DNA from: Verrucomicrobiales bacterium
Lineage (GTDB): Bacteria; Verrucomicrobiota; Verrucomicrobiia; Limisphaerales; CANJXF01
Direction: 5' to 3'
Length of the DNA: 33,462 nt
Assembly (NCBI GenBank): GCA_947478865.1
Contig: CANJXF010000009.1
Location: 1-33,462, forward strand
Of this stretch, positions 15,217 to 22,570 are shown piece by piece. Position 1 is the first letter of the stretch, and each line of letters begins with the position of its first letter. Both the position numbers and the translations under genes were made by a program. A model generated the notes under the pieces. That model saw only the letters and a program-made list of their open reading frames with translations, searched no databases and was not told the origin of the DNA.

Positions 15217-15945
15217 CTAATCGGCAATGGCCATATCCATGTCGCGCGTGTAATAGAGAATTCGCCCGCAGTTGGGGCAGGTGACCAATTCCTCTTCGCG
15301 CCGACACGATAAAATAATTTGGGTGGGAAACTTCATGTGACACCCGCCGCAAACACCGTGTTGGATGCCAACGACGACGCTGCCGCCTTTGTTTTTCAGG
15401 AGCCGTTCGTAACGGGAGCGCGTGCTTTCATCCACCGCCGCGGCCAAGGCTTCGCGGTTGGCTGACAACTCAGCGAGCTCTTTTTTCAAATTCTCTTCGC
15501 GACCTGACAATTCCGCAATCTGCCCATCCAAATGCTTCTTCGCTTCACCGGCGGTTTGTGTGGCCGCGTTTACTTCCTTCTGGGCTGCTTCAGCGACTTC
15601 CATTAACTCAAGCTGCTGATCTTCCAGCTTTGTAATCGCAGCCTTGCAGGCTTCGATCTCGTGCCCGATGGCGCGGAACTCCTCGTTTTTCTTGGTCTGA
15701 AATTGTTGGATGGAATATTTCTCGATTTTTTGCTTTTGCGCCAAGGCTTCGAGCTCGAGATCTTTGCGCTGCGATTCAATTGTCTTCGCCCGCAACTTCG
15801 CTGCATCAAGACTGGATTGCGTGTTGGCGGCCCGACCTTGCAATAATTGCCGCTCCGGCTCGATTCGAGCCAGTTCGTCGTTGACGTGGGCAATTTTGCG
15901 ATCGCGATCCTGGAGAATGAGAAGTTTTTCTATGGCTTCAAGCAT
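15217..15945 (-). CDS. Coiled-coil protein with C-terminal C4 zinc ribbon (DUF164 family)
   Basis: A 242-residue protein. Residues 1 to about 185 are a long antiparallel coiled coil rich in Glu, Lys, Ala and Leu, with the conserved QFQTKKNEEFRAIGHEIEACK segment. Residues about 195-240 are a zinc ribbon, with one pair of cysteines in GVCGGCHMKFP and the other in VTCPNCGRILYY. This architecture is the DUF164/C4-type zinc-ribbon family, widely conserved and proposed to bind nucleic acid; the precise function is unknown. It is probably cytoplasmic. It follows the MOT1-type transporter gene on the same strand after 78 bases. The 131-base gap after its stop contains no rnpB, which neighbours this gene in some bacteria. 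Confidence 0.9.
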   Translation of the reverse strand: MLEAIEKLLILQDRDRKIAHVNDELARIEPERQLLQGRAANTQSSLDAAKLRAKTIESQRKDLELEALAQKQKIEKYSIQQFQTKKNEEFRAIGHEIEACKAAITKLEDQQLELMEVAEAAQKEVNAATQTAGEAKKHLDGQIAELSGREENLKKELAELSANREALAAAVDESTRSRYERLLKNKGGSVVVGIQHGVCGGCHMKFPTQIILSCRREEELVTCPNCGRILYYTRDMDMAIAD

Positions 15946-16023
15946 GGATAAATCCGGTTTCTGAAAAGACGTTATCGGTCGATTTCTGGCAAGTCAATGC
16001 GCGGTTGCAGTTGGCGGTTCGCG

Positions 16024-17220
16024 TTAAAAACCTTTCTTAAATTTTTGCAATCCATGCGCCAAAATCGTTCCAGCAACCATTGCAATCAAATAGCCGTAAG
16101 GTAACCCGCTGGCCATCAAGCCCACCAGCAATGCAATGAATAAATCTGATTTCGCCATGCTCACGTCGCGAATTAGAAGCATCAGGGCAAGCCCTTCAAA
16201 CAAAAGAATTACGCCGAGAATTGGCATTGGGAAAACCTGGATCACGTTTTGAAATCCGCTGCTGAAGAACAATCCGAGCATTAGATAAAGCGTGCCGTAA
16301 ATGATGACTGAACCGCCGGTCCGCGCTCCAAACGCGTAATGTCCGGCTAATCCGCCTGAGCCGTGACAGGTCGGAATGCCGCCGAAGAGCGGGTTGATCA
16401 AATTCATCAGCGAGTAAGTGAAGCTGATTTTGCGAAGGCTCGGCGCGCGATCGGGAAATAAATCATGTGCAGTTTGCCTCGCAGCCAGAATGGAGTTTCC
16501 GATGGAAAGCGGCACTTGGGGAAGGGCAAGCAACAGAAACCCGGCAACCAAATTGTTCCATTGCGGCGCATGGGTTTTCGGCACCTGAAAACTAATCTGC
16601 TGCGAGGCTGAGTATAAATCCAGATGCAGGCGAAACATGGAATAACCCGCCCCGAGAACGAGAATGAAAAGGGCCGCGGGATATTTTCTGTTTCCGTAGA
16701 GCAAAACACTGATTACAAACGCAATCGCCGCCAATCCGTAACCACTGAGGCCTTCGCGCTGCACGTAATCTTTCATCGCCAGGCTCGCGAGTTGAAGGCC
16801 CAGCCCGAATTGAATTCCGCGAACCACAATCCTGGGAACGACACGCCCCAGCCAATCTACCAGCCCGGTCACGGTCAGAAGCAGCATCGTTATTCCGATT
16901 GCAAACCCGCCACCGTAAAGAACATCGCTCGTGATCTTATTGCTCGCTGTTTGCGCGATCACCATGACTGCGACCGCCTTGAGCGGTTGAACGGGCATTG
17001 GCAGTCGATAAACCAAGCCCGTCAATATCTGCATTGCGCCGTAAACAATGAGAACGCTCGCGGCATCCAATCCGGCCGCGAGAATCATTCCAACGACGAG
17101 TGGCAGATCGGTTCCGATATCGCCAAATGCACCAGCCAGCTCGTTGCGATCAAAGCGAATACTTCCGCGCGAAGGCGCCGAAGCATTAGAATTTTCGTTG
17201 GGCGATCCCGTTTTCATCAA
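16024..17220 (-). CDS. MOT1-type molybdate/sulfate permease
   Basis: A 398-residue polytopic membrane protein with about ten to twelve hydrophobic helices after a polar N-terminal 22 residues. Family signatures are FDRNELAGAFGDIGTDLPLVVGM near the start and LPMPVQPLKAVAVMVIAQ, followed later by GGIPTCHGSGGLAGHYAFGARTGGS, which resembles the substrate-site block of MOT1 and related SulP-superfamily transporters. It would import molybdate, possibly sulfate, across the inner membrane. It is divergent from nuoB, sharing a 184-base region that contains the CRP-type palindrome, so both could respond to the same regulator. No molybdenum-cofactor or molybdate-sensing genes are beside it, so the choice between molybdate and sulfate is inferred from family resemblance only. 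Confidence 0.85.
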   Translation of the reverse strand: MMKTGSPNENSNASAPSRGSIRFDRNELAGAFGDIGTDLPLVVGMILAAGLDAASVLIVYGAMQILTGLVYRLPMPVQPLKAVAVMVIAQTASNKITSDVLYGGGFAIGITMLLLTVTGLVDWLGRVVPRIVVRGIQFGLGLQLASLAMKDYVQREGLSGYGLAAIAFVISVLLYGNRKYPAALFILVLGAGYSMFRLHLDLYSASQQISFQVPKTHAPQWNNLVAGFLLLALPQVPLSIGNSILAARQTAHDLFPDRAPSLRKISFTYSLMNLINPLFGGIPTCHGSGGLAGHYAFGARTGGSVIIYGTLYLMLGLFFSSGFQNVIQVFPMPILGVILLFEGLALMLLIRDVSMAKSDLFIALLVGLMASGLPYGYLIAMVAGTILAHGLQKFKKGF

Positions 17221-17326
17221 AATGACCGCGCACTGTTTTCAGCAAAATCGAGTCAAAGGAAAGATCGAATGTGGGGAGAAGGCAATTGCGGAAGAATTCT
17301 TCACTTGGGAAAGGGGGATTTGTGAG

Positions 17327-17346
17327 TTTGTGAAAAAAATCACAAA
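17327..17346 (+). promoter_or_regulatory. CRP/FNR-family operator-like palindrome in the nuo leader
   Basis: TTTGTGA (17327-17333) and TCACAAA (17340-17346) are exact inverted repeats around six A residues. The inner part is TGTGA-N6-TCACA, identical to the CRP consensus half-sites and spacing. It lies 58 bases before the nuoB start and 107 bases before the divergent transporter start. A direct copy of TTTGTGA precedes it at 17319-17325. A CRP-type factor binding here is inferred; no regulator gene is in the window. Confidence 0.6.
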
Positions 17347-17350
17347 GTTC

Positions 17351-17378
17351 TTGCCACCCCAAAAAAGGGGTGTTTAGT
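17351..17378 (+). promoter_or_regulatory. Possible nuoB promoter overlapping a C4/G4 hairpin
   Basis: TTGCCA (17351-17356) and TTTAGT (17373-17378), 16 bases apart, could be -35 and -10 boxes just downstream of the CRP-type palindrome. The same stretch holds CACCCC (17355-17360) and GGGGTG (17367-17372), an exact inverted repeat around six A residues, followed by TTTAGTT. As RNA this would be a hairpin, so an attenuator or terminator-like leader is the alternative reading. Only one of the two roles is likely. Confidence 0.3.
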
Positions 17379-17404
17379 TACCTCAGATTCGCGGTCATTC
17401 GTCC

Positions 17405-17977
17405 ATGAAATCCAGTACTGAATACGCATACAATTCGAAAATCGAAGGTGACGTTGTCATCACGCGAGTCGATGCTGCCCTGAATTGGTTTCGCAAGAAT
17501 TCTGTCTGGCCAATGCCGATGGGGTTGGCCTGTTGCGCGATTGAATTAATGGCTGCGGGCGCGAGCCGTTATGACATTGCGCGCTTTGGATCGGAAGTGA
17601 TGCGGTTTTCGCCGCGCCAATCCGATGTGATGATTGTCGCCGGCACCGTCACATACAAAATGGCGCTGGCTGTCAAACGCATTTATGACCAAATGCCAGA
17701 GCCGAAATGGGTCATCGCGATGGGCGCGTGCGCTTCGACTGGCGGCATGTATCGCAGTTACGCGGTTTTGCAGGGCGTGGATAACATTATTCCGGTAGAT
17801 GTTTATGTGGCTGGTTGCCCGCCGCGGCCCGAAGCGCTGCTCGACGCTCTGATTCGTCTGCAAAATAAAATCGGAAGCGAACCCGTGGATCATCGCCCAC
17901 GTGATTTGGAGCAGCTGGATTCCACTGCGAACCCCGGCACAGCTAAACCTGAATTTGAATTAGCCAATAAGAAATGA
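17405..17977 (+). CDS. nuoB: NADH-quinone oxidoreductase subunit B
   Basis: A 190-residue subunit of the complex I peripheral arm. It binds [4Fe-4S] cluster N2, which passes electrons to quinone. The ligands are visible: tandem Cys43-Cys44 in [11 protein letters not shown], Cys109 in MGACAS and Cys138 in VAGCPPRPE. Length and signatures match the family, with an acidic C-terminal tail. It is the first gene of the nuo operon here, with no nuoA before it. No clear Shine-Dalgarno sequence precedes the ATG. The stop overlaps the nuoC start by 4 bases (ATGA), indicating translational coupling. Confidence 0.98.
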   Translation: MKSSTEYAYNSKIEGDVVITRVDAALNWFRKNSVWPMPMGLACCAIELMAAGASRYDIARFGSEVMRFSPRQSDVMIVAGTVTYKMALAVKRIYDQMPEPKWVIAMGACASTGGMYRSYAVLQGVDNIIPVDVYVAGCPPRPEALLDALIRLQNKIGSEPVDHRPRDLEQLDSTANPGTAKPEFELANKK

Positions 17978-18645
17978 GCGCATTGGAATCAGCTCAAAAA
18001 CTTCAGGAGAAATTCGGCGGATTAATTTCCGCTCCGACGGAGTTCCGCGGCGAAATCACGGTCTTGGTCACCGACGCGGAAAAAATCGTGGAAATTTGTT
18101 CGTTCGCAAAAAAAGAATTGGGCTTCGATTATCTCGTCGATCTCAGCAGCGTGGATAATTACGGTAACGATCCGCGTTGGACGCTGGTTTACGAGCTTTA
18201 TGGCTACGGCCATCGTTGCCATTTGCGCCTGAAAACGGACGTGAGCGAGGAGAAATCCGAGTTGCCGACGATCAGCAATGTCTGGCGCACCGCGGATTGG
18301 CACGAGCGCGAAATCTACGACATGATGGGTATTCGTTTTCGCGGACATCCTGACCTTCGCCGCATTTTAATGTGGGACGGTTATCCTTATTTCCCGTTGC
18401 GCAAAGATTTTCCACTTTCTGGCAAACCGAGCGAAATGCCGGACGTCGCTTTCACAAACAAAGCTCCGTTGGAAGGCGGGCCCTTCGTCACGATTTCCGG
18501 CGGAAAAGACACGATCGCCCGCGAACCGCGCGTGCGCATTCCTGAAACGGACGCGCTGGATACGACGAATCGCGTGGAGCGCCGCACGGACATCAAAGAT
18601 TTGCACGGCCACTCGCATGGGCCTGGGCCGATTGAGAAGAAATAG
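17974..18645 (+). CDS. nuoC: NADH-quinone oxidoreductase subunit C
   Basis: A 223-residue 30-kDa subunit, separate from NuoD (the two are fused in E. coli). It has no cofactor and joins NuoD and NuoB in the connecting module. The family signature is visible in [19 protein letters not shown] and [13 protein letters not shown], followed by FPLRKDFPL. The C-terminal tail after about residue 155 is variable and ends in a His-rich HGHSHGPGP segment that could bind metal by chance. It overlaps nuoB by 4 bases and is 2 bases from nuoD. Confidence 0.97.
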   Translation: MSALESAQKLQEKFGGLISAPTEFRGEITVLVTDAEKIVEICSFAKKELGFDYLVDLSSVDNYGNDPRWTLVYELYGYGHRCHLRLKTDVSEEKSELPTISNVWRTADWHEREIYDMMGIRFRGHPDLRRILMWDGYPYFPLRKDFPLSGKPSEMPDVAFTNKAPLEGGPFVTISGGKDTIAREPRVRIPETDALDTTNRVERRTDIKDLHGHSHGPGPIEKK

Positions 18646-18647
18646 CA

Positions 18648-19931
18648 ATGGCGACGACTGAAGAAATTCAATTTCGTGATCCCGCAGCGCGTGTTGCGGC
18701 AGCGCAACCGATTTACTCTGCTCCGGTCGGTTCGCCGAACGAGGACTTGCCCGACATGCAGACCGAGAAAATGGTCTTGAACATGGGGCCGTCACATCCG
18801 GCGACACATGGCGTGCTGCGCATTGTTCTCGAAATGGACGGCGAAATTATCACGAAGGCGATTCCCGACGTCGGCTATCTCCATCGCGGCGACGAAAAAA
18901 TCGCCGAGAACATGACTTACACCCAGTTCATTCCTTACACGGATCGACTGGATTATCTCGCGCCACTCGCCAACAACGTCGCCTACGCGCTCGCTGTCGA
19001 AAAGTTGATGGGCATCGACAAACAACTTCCGCCGCGCTGCCAATATATTCGTGTGATTTGCTGCGAGCTCGCTCGTATTTCCGCGCACTTGCTCGGTCTC
19101 GGCGCGTTCGCGATGGATGTAGGCGCGCTCACCGTTTTTCTACACACCTTCACTGAGCGTGAAAAAATTTATAATCTCATCGAAGCGCTGACCGGCGCGC
19201 GTTTCACCACGACTTACACGCGCATCGGCGGACTTTCCCGTGATTTGCCCGTTGGCTGGGTTGAGCAATGCCGAAAATTTCTCGACGAAGTTGTCGTCAA
19301 TTTTGACGAGTCAGAAAAATTGCTCACGCGCAATCGCATCTTCGTCGATCGTACCCGCGACATCGGGGTGATTTCCAAAGAAGACGCGATTGATTACGGA
19401 TTGACTGGACCGAATCTGCGCGGCAGCGGCGTCGATTACGATTTGCGGAAGGCTCATCCGTATCTTTGCTACGCTAATCTGGAATTTGATATTCCGCGCG
19501 GCTCCGTCGGCGATTGTTATGATCGCTATCTCGTTCGCATGGAAGAAATGCGCCAGAGCATTCGAATTTTGAAGCAGTGCCTCGATCAATTGCCCGATGG
19601 TCCAATCAACATCGCCGATGGCAAAATCGTTTTACCGAAAAAGGAAAAAGTCCTGACGAGCATGGAGGAATTGATTCATCAATTCATCCTCGTCACGCAA
19701 GGCGTCAACGCGCCGGTTGGTGAGGTTTATTTCGGTGCAGAAAACCCGAAGGGCGAGCTCGGTTTTTACATCAACAGCAAAGGCGGCGGCACGCCGAACC
19801 GCATGAAAATCCGCGCGCCATCGTTCGTAAACCTGAGCATTTTATCCCACTTGCTGCCGGGCCACATGATGAGTGACACGGTCGCCATTCTGGGTTCGCT
19901 AGATTTCGTGATGGGAGAATGTGATCGATAA
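18648..19931 (+). CDS. nuoD: NADH-quinone oxidoreductase subunit D
   Basis: A 427-residue 49-kDa subunit related to the large subunit of [NiFe] hydrogenases. Together with NuoB it forms the quinone-reduction site. Signatures include NMGPSHPATHGVLRIVLEMDGE (quinone-site His), YLHRGDEKIAE, GGLSRDLPVGW and, near the C-terminus, GELGFYINSKGGGTPNRMKIRAPSF. An N-terminal extension of about 35 residues precedes the conserved core. A purine-rich AGAAGAA lies before the ATG. The stop at 19929-19931 is 1 base before the preferred nuoE start. Confidence 0.98.
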   Translation: MATTEEIQFRDPAARVAAAQPIYSAPVGSPNEDLPDMQTEKMVLNMGPSHPATHGVLRIVLEMDGEIITKAIPDVGYLHRGDEKIAENMTYTQFIPYTDRLDYLAPLANNVAYALAVEKLMGIDKQLPPRCQYIRVICCELARISAHLLGLGAFAMDVGALTVFLHTFTEREKIYNLIEALTGARFTTTYTRIGGLSRDLPVGWVEQCRKFLDEVVVNFDESEKLLTRNRIFVDRTRDIGVISKEDAIDYGLTGPNLRGSGVDYDLRKAHPYLCYANLEFDIPRGSVGDCYDRYLVRMEEMRQSIRILKQCLDQLPDGPINIADGKIVLPKKEKVLTSMEELIHQFILVTQGVNAPVGEVYFGAENPKGELGFYINSKGGGTPNRMKIRAPSFVNLSILSHLLPGHMMSDTVAILGSLDFVMGECDR

Positions 19932-19932
19932 A

Positions 19933-20418
19933 ATGAGTTTCACCATTCCAATCGAATTAGAAGCCGAGTTGAACGAACTCGTGACGCATTATCCGCAGAA
20001 GCGGAGCGCGTCGCTCATGTTCCTCCACGCGATTCAGGAACACTTCGGCTACATCTCAAAAGAAGCGATGGAATGGACGGCGGCGAAGCTCGAATTGTCG
20101 CCGATCAACATTTACGAGTTGGTGACTTTTTATCCGATGTTCCGCCAGGAACCGGCGGGCAAATATCAGATCAAAGTTTGCCGCACCTTGAGCTGCGCTT
20201 TGGCTGGTTCCGGAAAACTGCACAAACATTTTTGTGAAAAATTCGGTTTGGATTCCCATGCGCACGGAGTGCAAACGAGCAAAGACGGAGAGTTCTCCGT
20301 CGAATTTGTCGAGTGCCTCGCCAGTTGCGGCACCGGCCCGGTGATGATGTGCAACGAAGATTTTTACGAAGCCGTTTCAAATTCCAAAGCAGACGAGATT
20401 TTACAGACGTGCAAGTAA
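19933..20418 (+). CDS. nuoE: NADH-quinone oxidoreductase subunit E
   Basis: A 161-residue 24-kDa subunit carrying the [2Fe-2S] cluster N1a in the NADH-oxidising module with NuoF and NuoG. The thioredoxin-like domain contains the ligands Cys83 and Cys88 (CRTLSC) and Cys128 and Cys132 (CLASC). The N-terminal helical part (YPQKRSASLMFLHAIQEHFGYI) is typical. The ATG at 19933 is preferred; a GTG at 19921 is in frame, but the GGGAG before it is only 3 bases away. After its stop comes a 157-base gap before nuoF, which holds an antisense tRNA-Gln gene. Confidence 0.97.
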   Translation: MSFTIPIELEAELNELVTHYPQKRSASLMFLHAIQEHFGYISKEAMEWTAAKLELSPINIYELVTFYPMFRQEPAGKYQIKVCRTLSCALAGSGKLHKHFCEKFGLDSHAHGVQTSKDGEFSVEFVECLASCGTGPVMMCNEDFYEAVSNSKADEILQTCK

Positions 20419-20425
20419 CGAAAAT

Positions 20426-20499
20426 TGGCTGCCCGACATGGATTTGAACCATGACAAACAGATTCAGAGTCTGTTGTGCTACCGTTACACCATCGGGCA
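20426..20499 (-). tRNA. tRNA-Gln(CTG), antisense inside the nuo operon
   Basis: A 74-nt tRNA on the minus strand. The acceptor stem TGCCCGA pairs with TCGGGCA (U1-A72, usual for glutamine), with discriminator G and an encoded CCA at 20426-20428. The D-arm reads GGTGTAACGGTAGC, the anticodon stem ACAGA/TCTGT encloses CTCTGAA (anticodon CTG), and the T-arm contains GGTTCAAATCC. It decodes CAG. It sits between nuoE and nuoF, opposite to their direction, and has its own promoter-like boxes on the minus strand. Confidence 0.97.
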
Positions 20500-20514
20500 G
20501 GCCGGAGCGGTTCA

Positions 20515-20542
20515 AAGGTAAAAGATTGGTTTTGAGAGTCAA
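20515..20542 (-). promoter_or_regulatory. Promoter-like boxes for tRNA-Gln
   Basis: On the minus strand TTGACT (20542-20537) and TACCTT (20520-20515) are separated by 16 bases and lie 15 bases before the tRNA 5' end. The -35 box differs from the sigma-70 consensus at one position; the -10 box matches at the key T, A and final T. This supports separate transcription of the tRNA against the nuo operon. No transcript evidence is available. Confidence 0.5.
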
Positions 20543-20547
20543 GTTTT

Positions 20548-20564
20548 GCCCGGTATTTCCGGGC
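20548..20564 (+). other. Perfect hairpin just before the nuoF start
   Basis: GCCCGG (20548-20553) and CCGGGC (20559-20564) are exact inverted repeats around TATTT, ending 11 bases before the nuoF ATG. No T-run follows, so it is not an intrinsic terminator on the plus strand. It may set the 5' border of a processed nuoF transcript, influence translation start, or act as an upstream element for the antisense tRNA promoter. Confidence 0.4.
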
Positions 20565-20575
20565 GCAAATTAAGT

Positions 20576-22000
20576 ATGCCGCAACAATATCGGCTCATTT
20601 TAAAAAATATCGACGCGCCAGGTTACACGAACGACCTCGATTGTTACGTGCGCCACGGCGGCTACGAAGCTTTGAAAAAAGCGTTCGAGATGGGCCCGCG
20701 TGTTTCGCCCGATGGCGGCACGGTGAGCGGTCCTGAAAAGATTCGTAAAACCGTCCTCGAATCGGGTTTGCGCGGTCGCGGTGGTGCGGGTTTTTCCGCG
20801 GGTTTGAAATGGAGTTTCGTTGATCGCAAGAGCGGCAAGCCGATTTATCTCATCTGCAACGCCGACGAATCCGAGCCCGGCACCTTCAAAGATCGCCAGA
20901 TCATTTACAAAGATCCGCACCAGTTGATCGAAGGAATGATCATCTCCTGCTACGCGAACGACGTTCATCTCGCTTACATTTACATTCGCGGCGAATTTCC
21001 CGAAGGCGCGCGCATTTTGAAACGAGCTTTGGCTGAAGCGAAGGCGAAAAATCTCCTCGGCAAAAAGATTCTCGGCAGCGATTACGATCTGGAGATTTAC
21101 ATTCATCGCGGCGCGGGCGCTTACATTTGCGGCGAAGAAACCGGCCTCATCGAATCGCTTGAAGGCAAGCGCGCTTACCCCCGCATCAAGCCGCCGTATT
21201 TTCCGGCGATCCTCGGCCTCTACATGTGCCCGACCATCGTCAACAACGTTGAGACGCTTTGCCACGTGAGGCACATCGTCAACATGGGCGGCGCGGATTA
21301 CGCGAAGCTCGGCACGCCCAACAACACCGGGACACGCATCGTCAGCTTGAGCGGCCAGGTTAAAAAGCCCGGGTATTACGAAATCGAAGTCGGAAAAGTG
21401 ACGATCGGTGAATTAATTAATCACGAGAATTTCGGCGGCGGTTTGCTTGACGGTCGAAAGTTGAAAGCAATTATCCCCGGCGGGTCATCCGCGAAAGTTT
21501 TTAAAGCGGGCGAAAAATTCAAGCTCAAGAAAAAAGGCGCCGACGGCCAGATGACCACCGTCGAAGTGGACATGCTCGATTTGCCTTATGATTTCGATTC
21601 ACTGCAAGCTGCCGGCAGCATGTCCGGTTCGAGCGCGATCATCGTCATGGACGACAGCGTGGATATCGTCGAAGCGCTCGCGAATCTCAGCGAATTCTAC
21701 GCGCACGAAAGTTGCGGCCAATGCACCCCGTGCCGCGAAGGTTCGCTCTGGATGAGCAAAGCGCTCCATCGCATGACGCACGGCGAAGGCCGCAAACAGG
21801 ATGCCGATTATTTGCTGAACATCGCGCAGAATATTCAGGGCCGAACAATCTGCGCCTTCGGCGAAGCCTGCTCCTGGCCGGTGTTGAGTTTCGTGAAGAA
21901 ATTCAAAGACGAATTCGAAGCCAAAGGTGCCGCTGACGAATCTCGCAACAAAGTCGCGGCAACAAGCAAAGTGACAATCGCGGCCAGTCCGCAACGTTGA
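20576..22000 (+). CDS. nuoF: NADH-quinone oxidoreductase subunit F
   Basis: A 474-residue 51-kDa subunit that binds NADH and FMN and carries [4Fe-4S] cluster N3. Signatures are GLRGRGGAGFSAGLKWSF (nucleotide and FMN loop at about residues 65-82), CNADESEPGTFKDR, YICGEETGLIESLEG, and the cluster ligands in HESCGQCTPCREGSLWM plus Cys in RTICAFGEACSWP. I start at the ATG at 20576; an in-frame TTG at 20546 falls inside the hairpin and is unlikely. No good Shine-Dalgarno sequence is seen. The stop codon is followed 5 bases later by the DUF4160 start. Confidence 0.97.
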   Translation: MPQQYRLILKNIDAPGYTNDLDCYVRHGGYEALKKAFEMGPRVSPDGGTVSGPEKIRKTVLESGLRGRGGAGFSAGLKWSFVDRKSGKPIYLICNADESEPGTFKDRQIIYKDPHQLIEGMIISCYANDVHLAYIYIRGEFPEGARILKRALAEAKAKNLLGKKILGSDYDLEIYIHRGAGAYICGEETGLIESLEGKRAYPRIKPPYFPAILGLYMCPTIVNNVETLCHVRHIVNMGGADYAKLGTPNNTGTRIVSLSGQVKKPGYYEIEVGKVTIGELINHENFGGGLLDGRKLKAIIPGGSSAKVFKAGEKFKLKKKGADGQMTTVEVDMLDLPYDFDSLQAAGSMSGSSAIIVMDDSVDIVEALANLSEFYAHESCGQCTPCREGSLWMSKALHRMTHGEGRKQDADYLLNIAQNIQGRTICAFGEACSWPVLSFVKKFKDEFEAKGAADESRNKVAATSKVTIAASPQR

Positions 22001-22005
22001 CGGCG

Positions 22006-22311
22006 ATGCCCAAACTTTACGTTTATTTTGGTTTGGTGGTTTATTTTTACGCGAACGAGCATGAACCGATTCACGTTCACGGAGAATTTCAGGGGCAAGA
22101 ATGCAAAGCAGAATTTGTTTTGAAAAACGGGAAAGTGGTGCGGATTATTTTTTGCAATATTACCGGAAGGCCGCCGTTAACAGGCGTGCATTTGAAGGAT
22201 TTCAAAGCGCTGGTGCGTGTTAAGGCTAATGACATTGTTAAGCGTTGGGTGGATTTCTTTGTGCTCAAGAAGCACAACAAACCAGAAATCATCACACGAA
22301 AATTAAAATGA
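22006..22311 (+). CDS. DUF4160 family protein (toxin-antitoxin-like cassette)
   Basis: A 101-residue protein starting at the ATG at 22006, 5 bases after the nuoF stop. The N-terminus (MPKLYVYFGLVVYFYANEH) and the EPIHVHGEF motif are the DUF4160 hallmarks, followed by a small beta sheet and a C-terminal helix (LKDFKALVRVKANDIVKRWV). It has no signal peptide, membrane helix or metal-cluster motif and is not a complex I subunit. DUF4160 genes often neighbour DUF2442 genes, as here, and the pair is widely suspected to be a toxin-antitoxin-like or regulatory cassette; I know of no proven activity. The stop overlaps the DUF2442 start (ATGA). This stretch is visibly richer in A and T than the nuo genes, which suggests later insertion. 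Confidence 0.85.
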   Translation: MPKLYVYFGLVVYFYANEHEPIHVHGEFQGQECKAEFVLKNGKVVRIIFCNITGRPPLTGVHLKDFKALVRVKANDIVKRWVDFFVLKKHNKPEIITRKLK

Positions 22312-22568
22312 AAACAACAGCGATAAAATATTTGGAGATTGAGGAGGCCGAATACGTTTCGGGCTACAAGCTTCGCCTTGTTTTCAATGATGGTATTTAT
22401 CAAACCGTAGATTTCGAGCCGTTTTTGCGCCAGGCACAAAATCCCGACCTCACTCAGTATCGCCAGTTGCGAAAGTTCAAAAACTTTCATCTGCATTACG
22501 GAAACCTCATGTGGGGCGATTACGAAATGATCTTCCCCATCGCAGATTTGCACGCTGGAAAAATTTAA
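22308..22568 (+). CDS. DUF2442 family protein (partner of DUF4160)
   Basis: An 86-residue protein starting at the ATG at 22308, overlapping the DUF4160 stop by 4 bases. It has the DUF2442 (NE0471-like N-terminal domain) pattern: IKYLEIEEAEYVSGYKLRLVFNDG, then VDFEPFL, then a C-terminal strand around LHYGNLMWGDYEMIFPIADLH. The family is short and sometimes fused to a helix-turn-helix domain; none is present here. It could be the antitoxin or partner of DUF4160. The stop is 2 bases before nuoG, so the pair is transcribed and probably translated together with complex I. Whether it acts on complex I is unknown. Confidence 0.85.
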   Translation: MKTTAIKYLEIEEAEYVSGYKLRLVFNDGIYQTVDFEPFLRQAQNPDLTQYRQLRKFKNFHLHYGNLMWGDYEMIFPIADLHAGKI

Positions 22569-22570
22569 TC

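Noticed and set aside
17355-17379. Intrinsic terminator before nuoB
   Set aside because: The CACCCC/GGGGTG hairpin is followed by TTTAGTT, not a proper T-run, and no upstream gene on the plus strand needs terminating; a promoter or leader role is at least as likely.
18590-18645. Metal-binding function of the His-rich NuoC tail
   Set aside because: HGHSHGPGP is a short variable tail; there is no conserved family motif there and no reason to assign a role.
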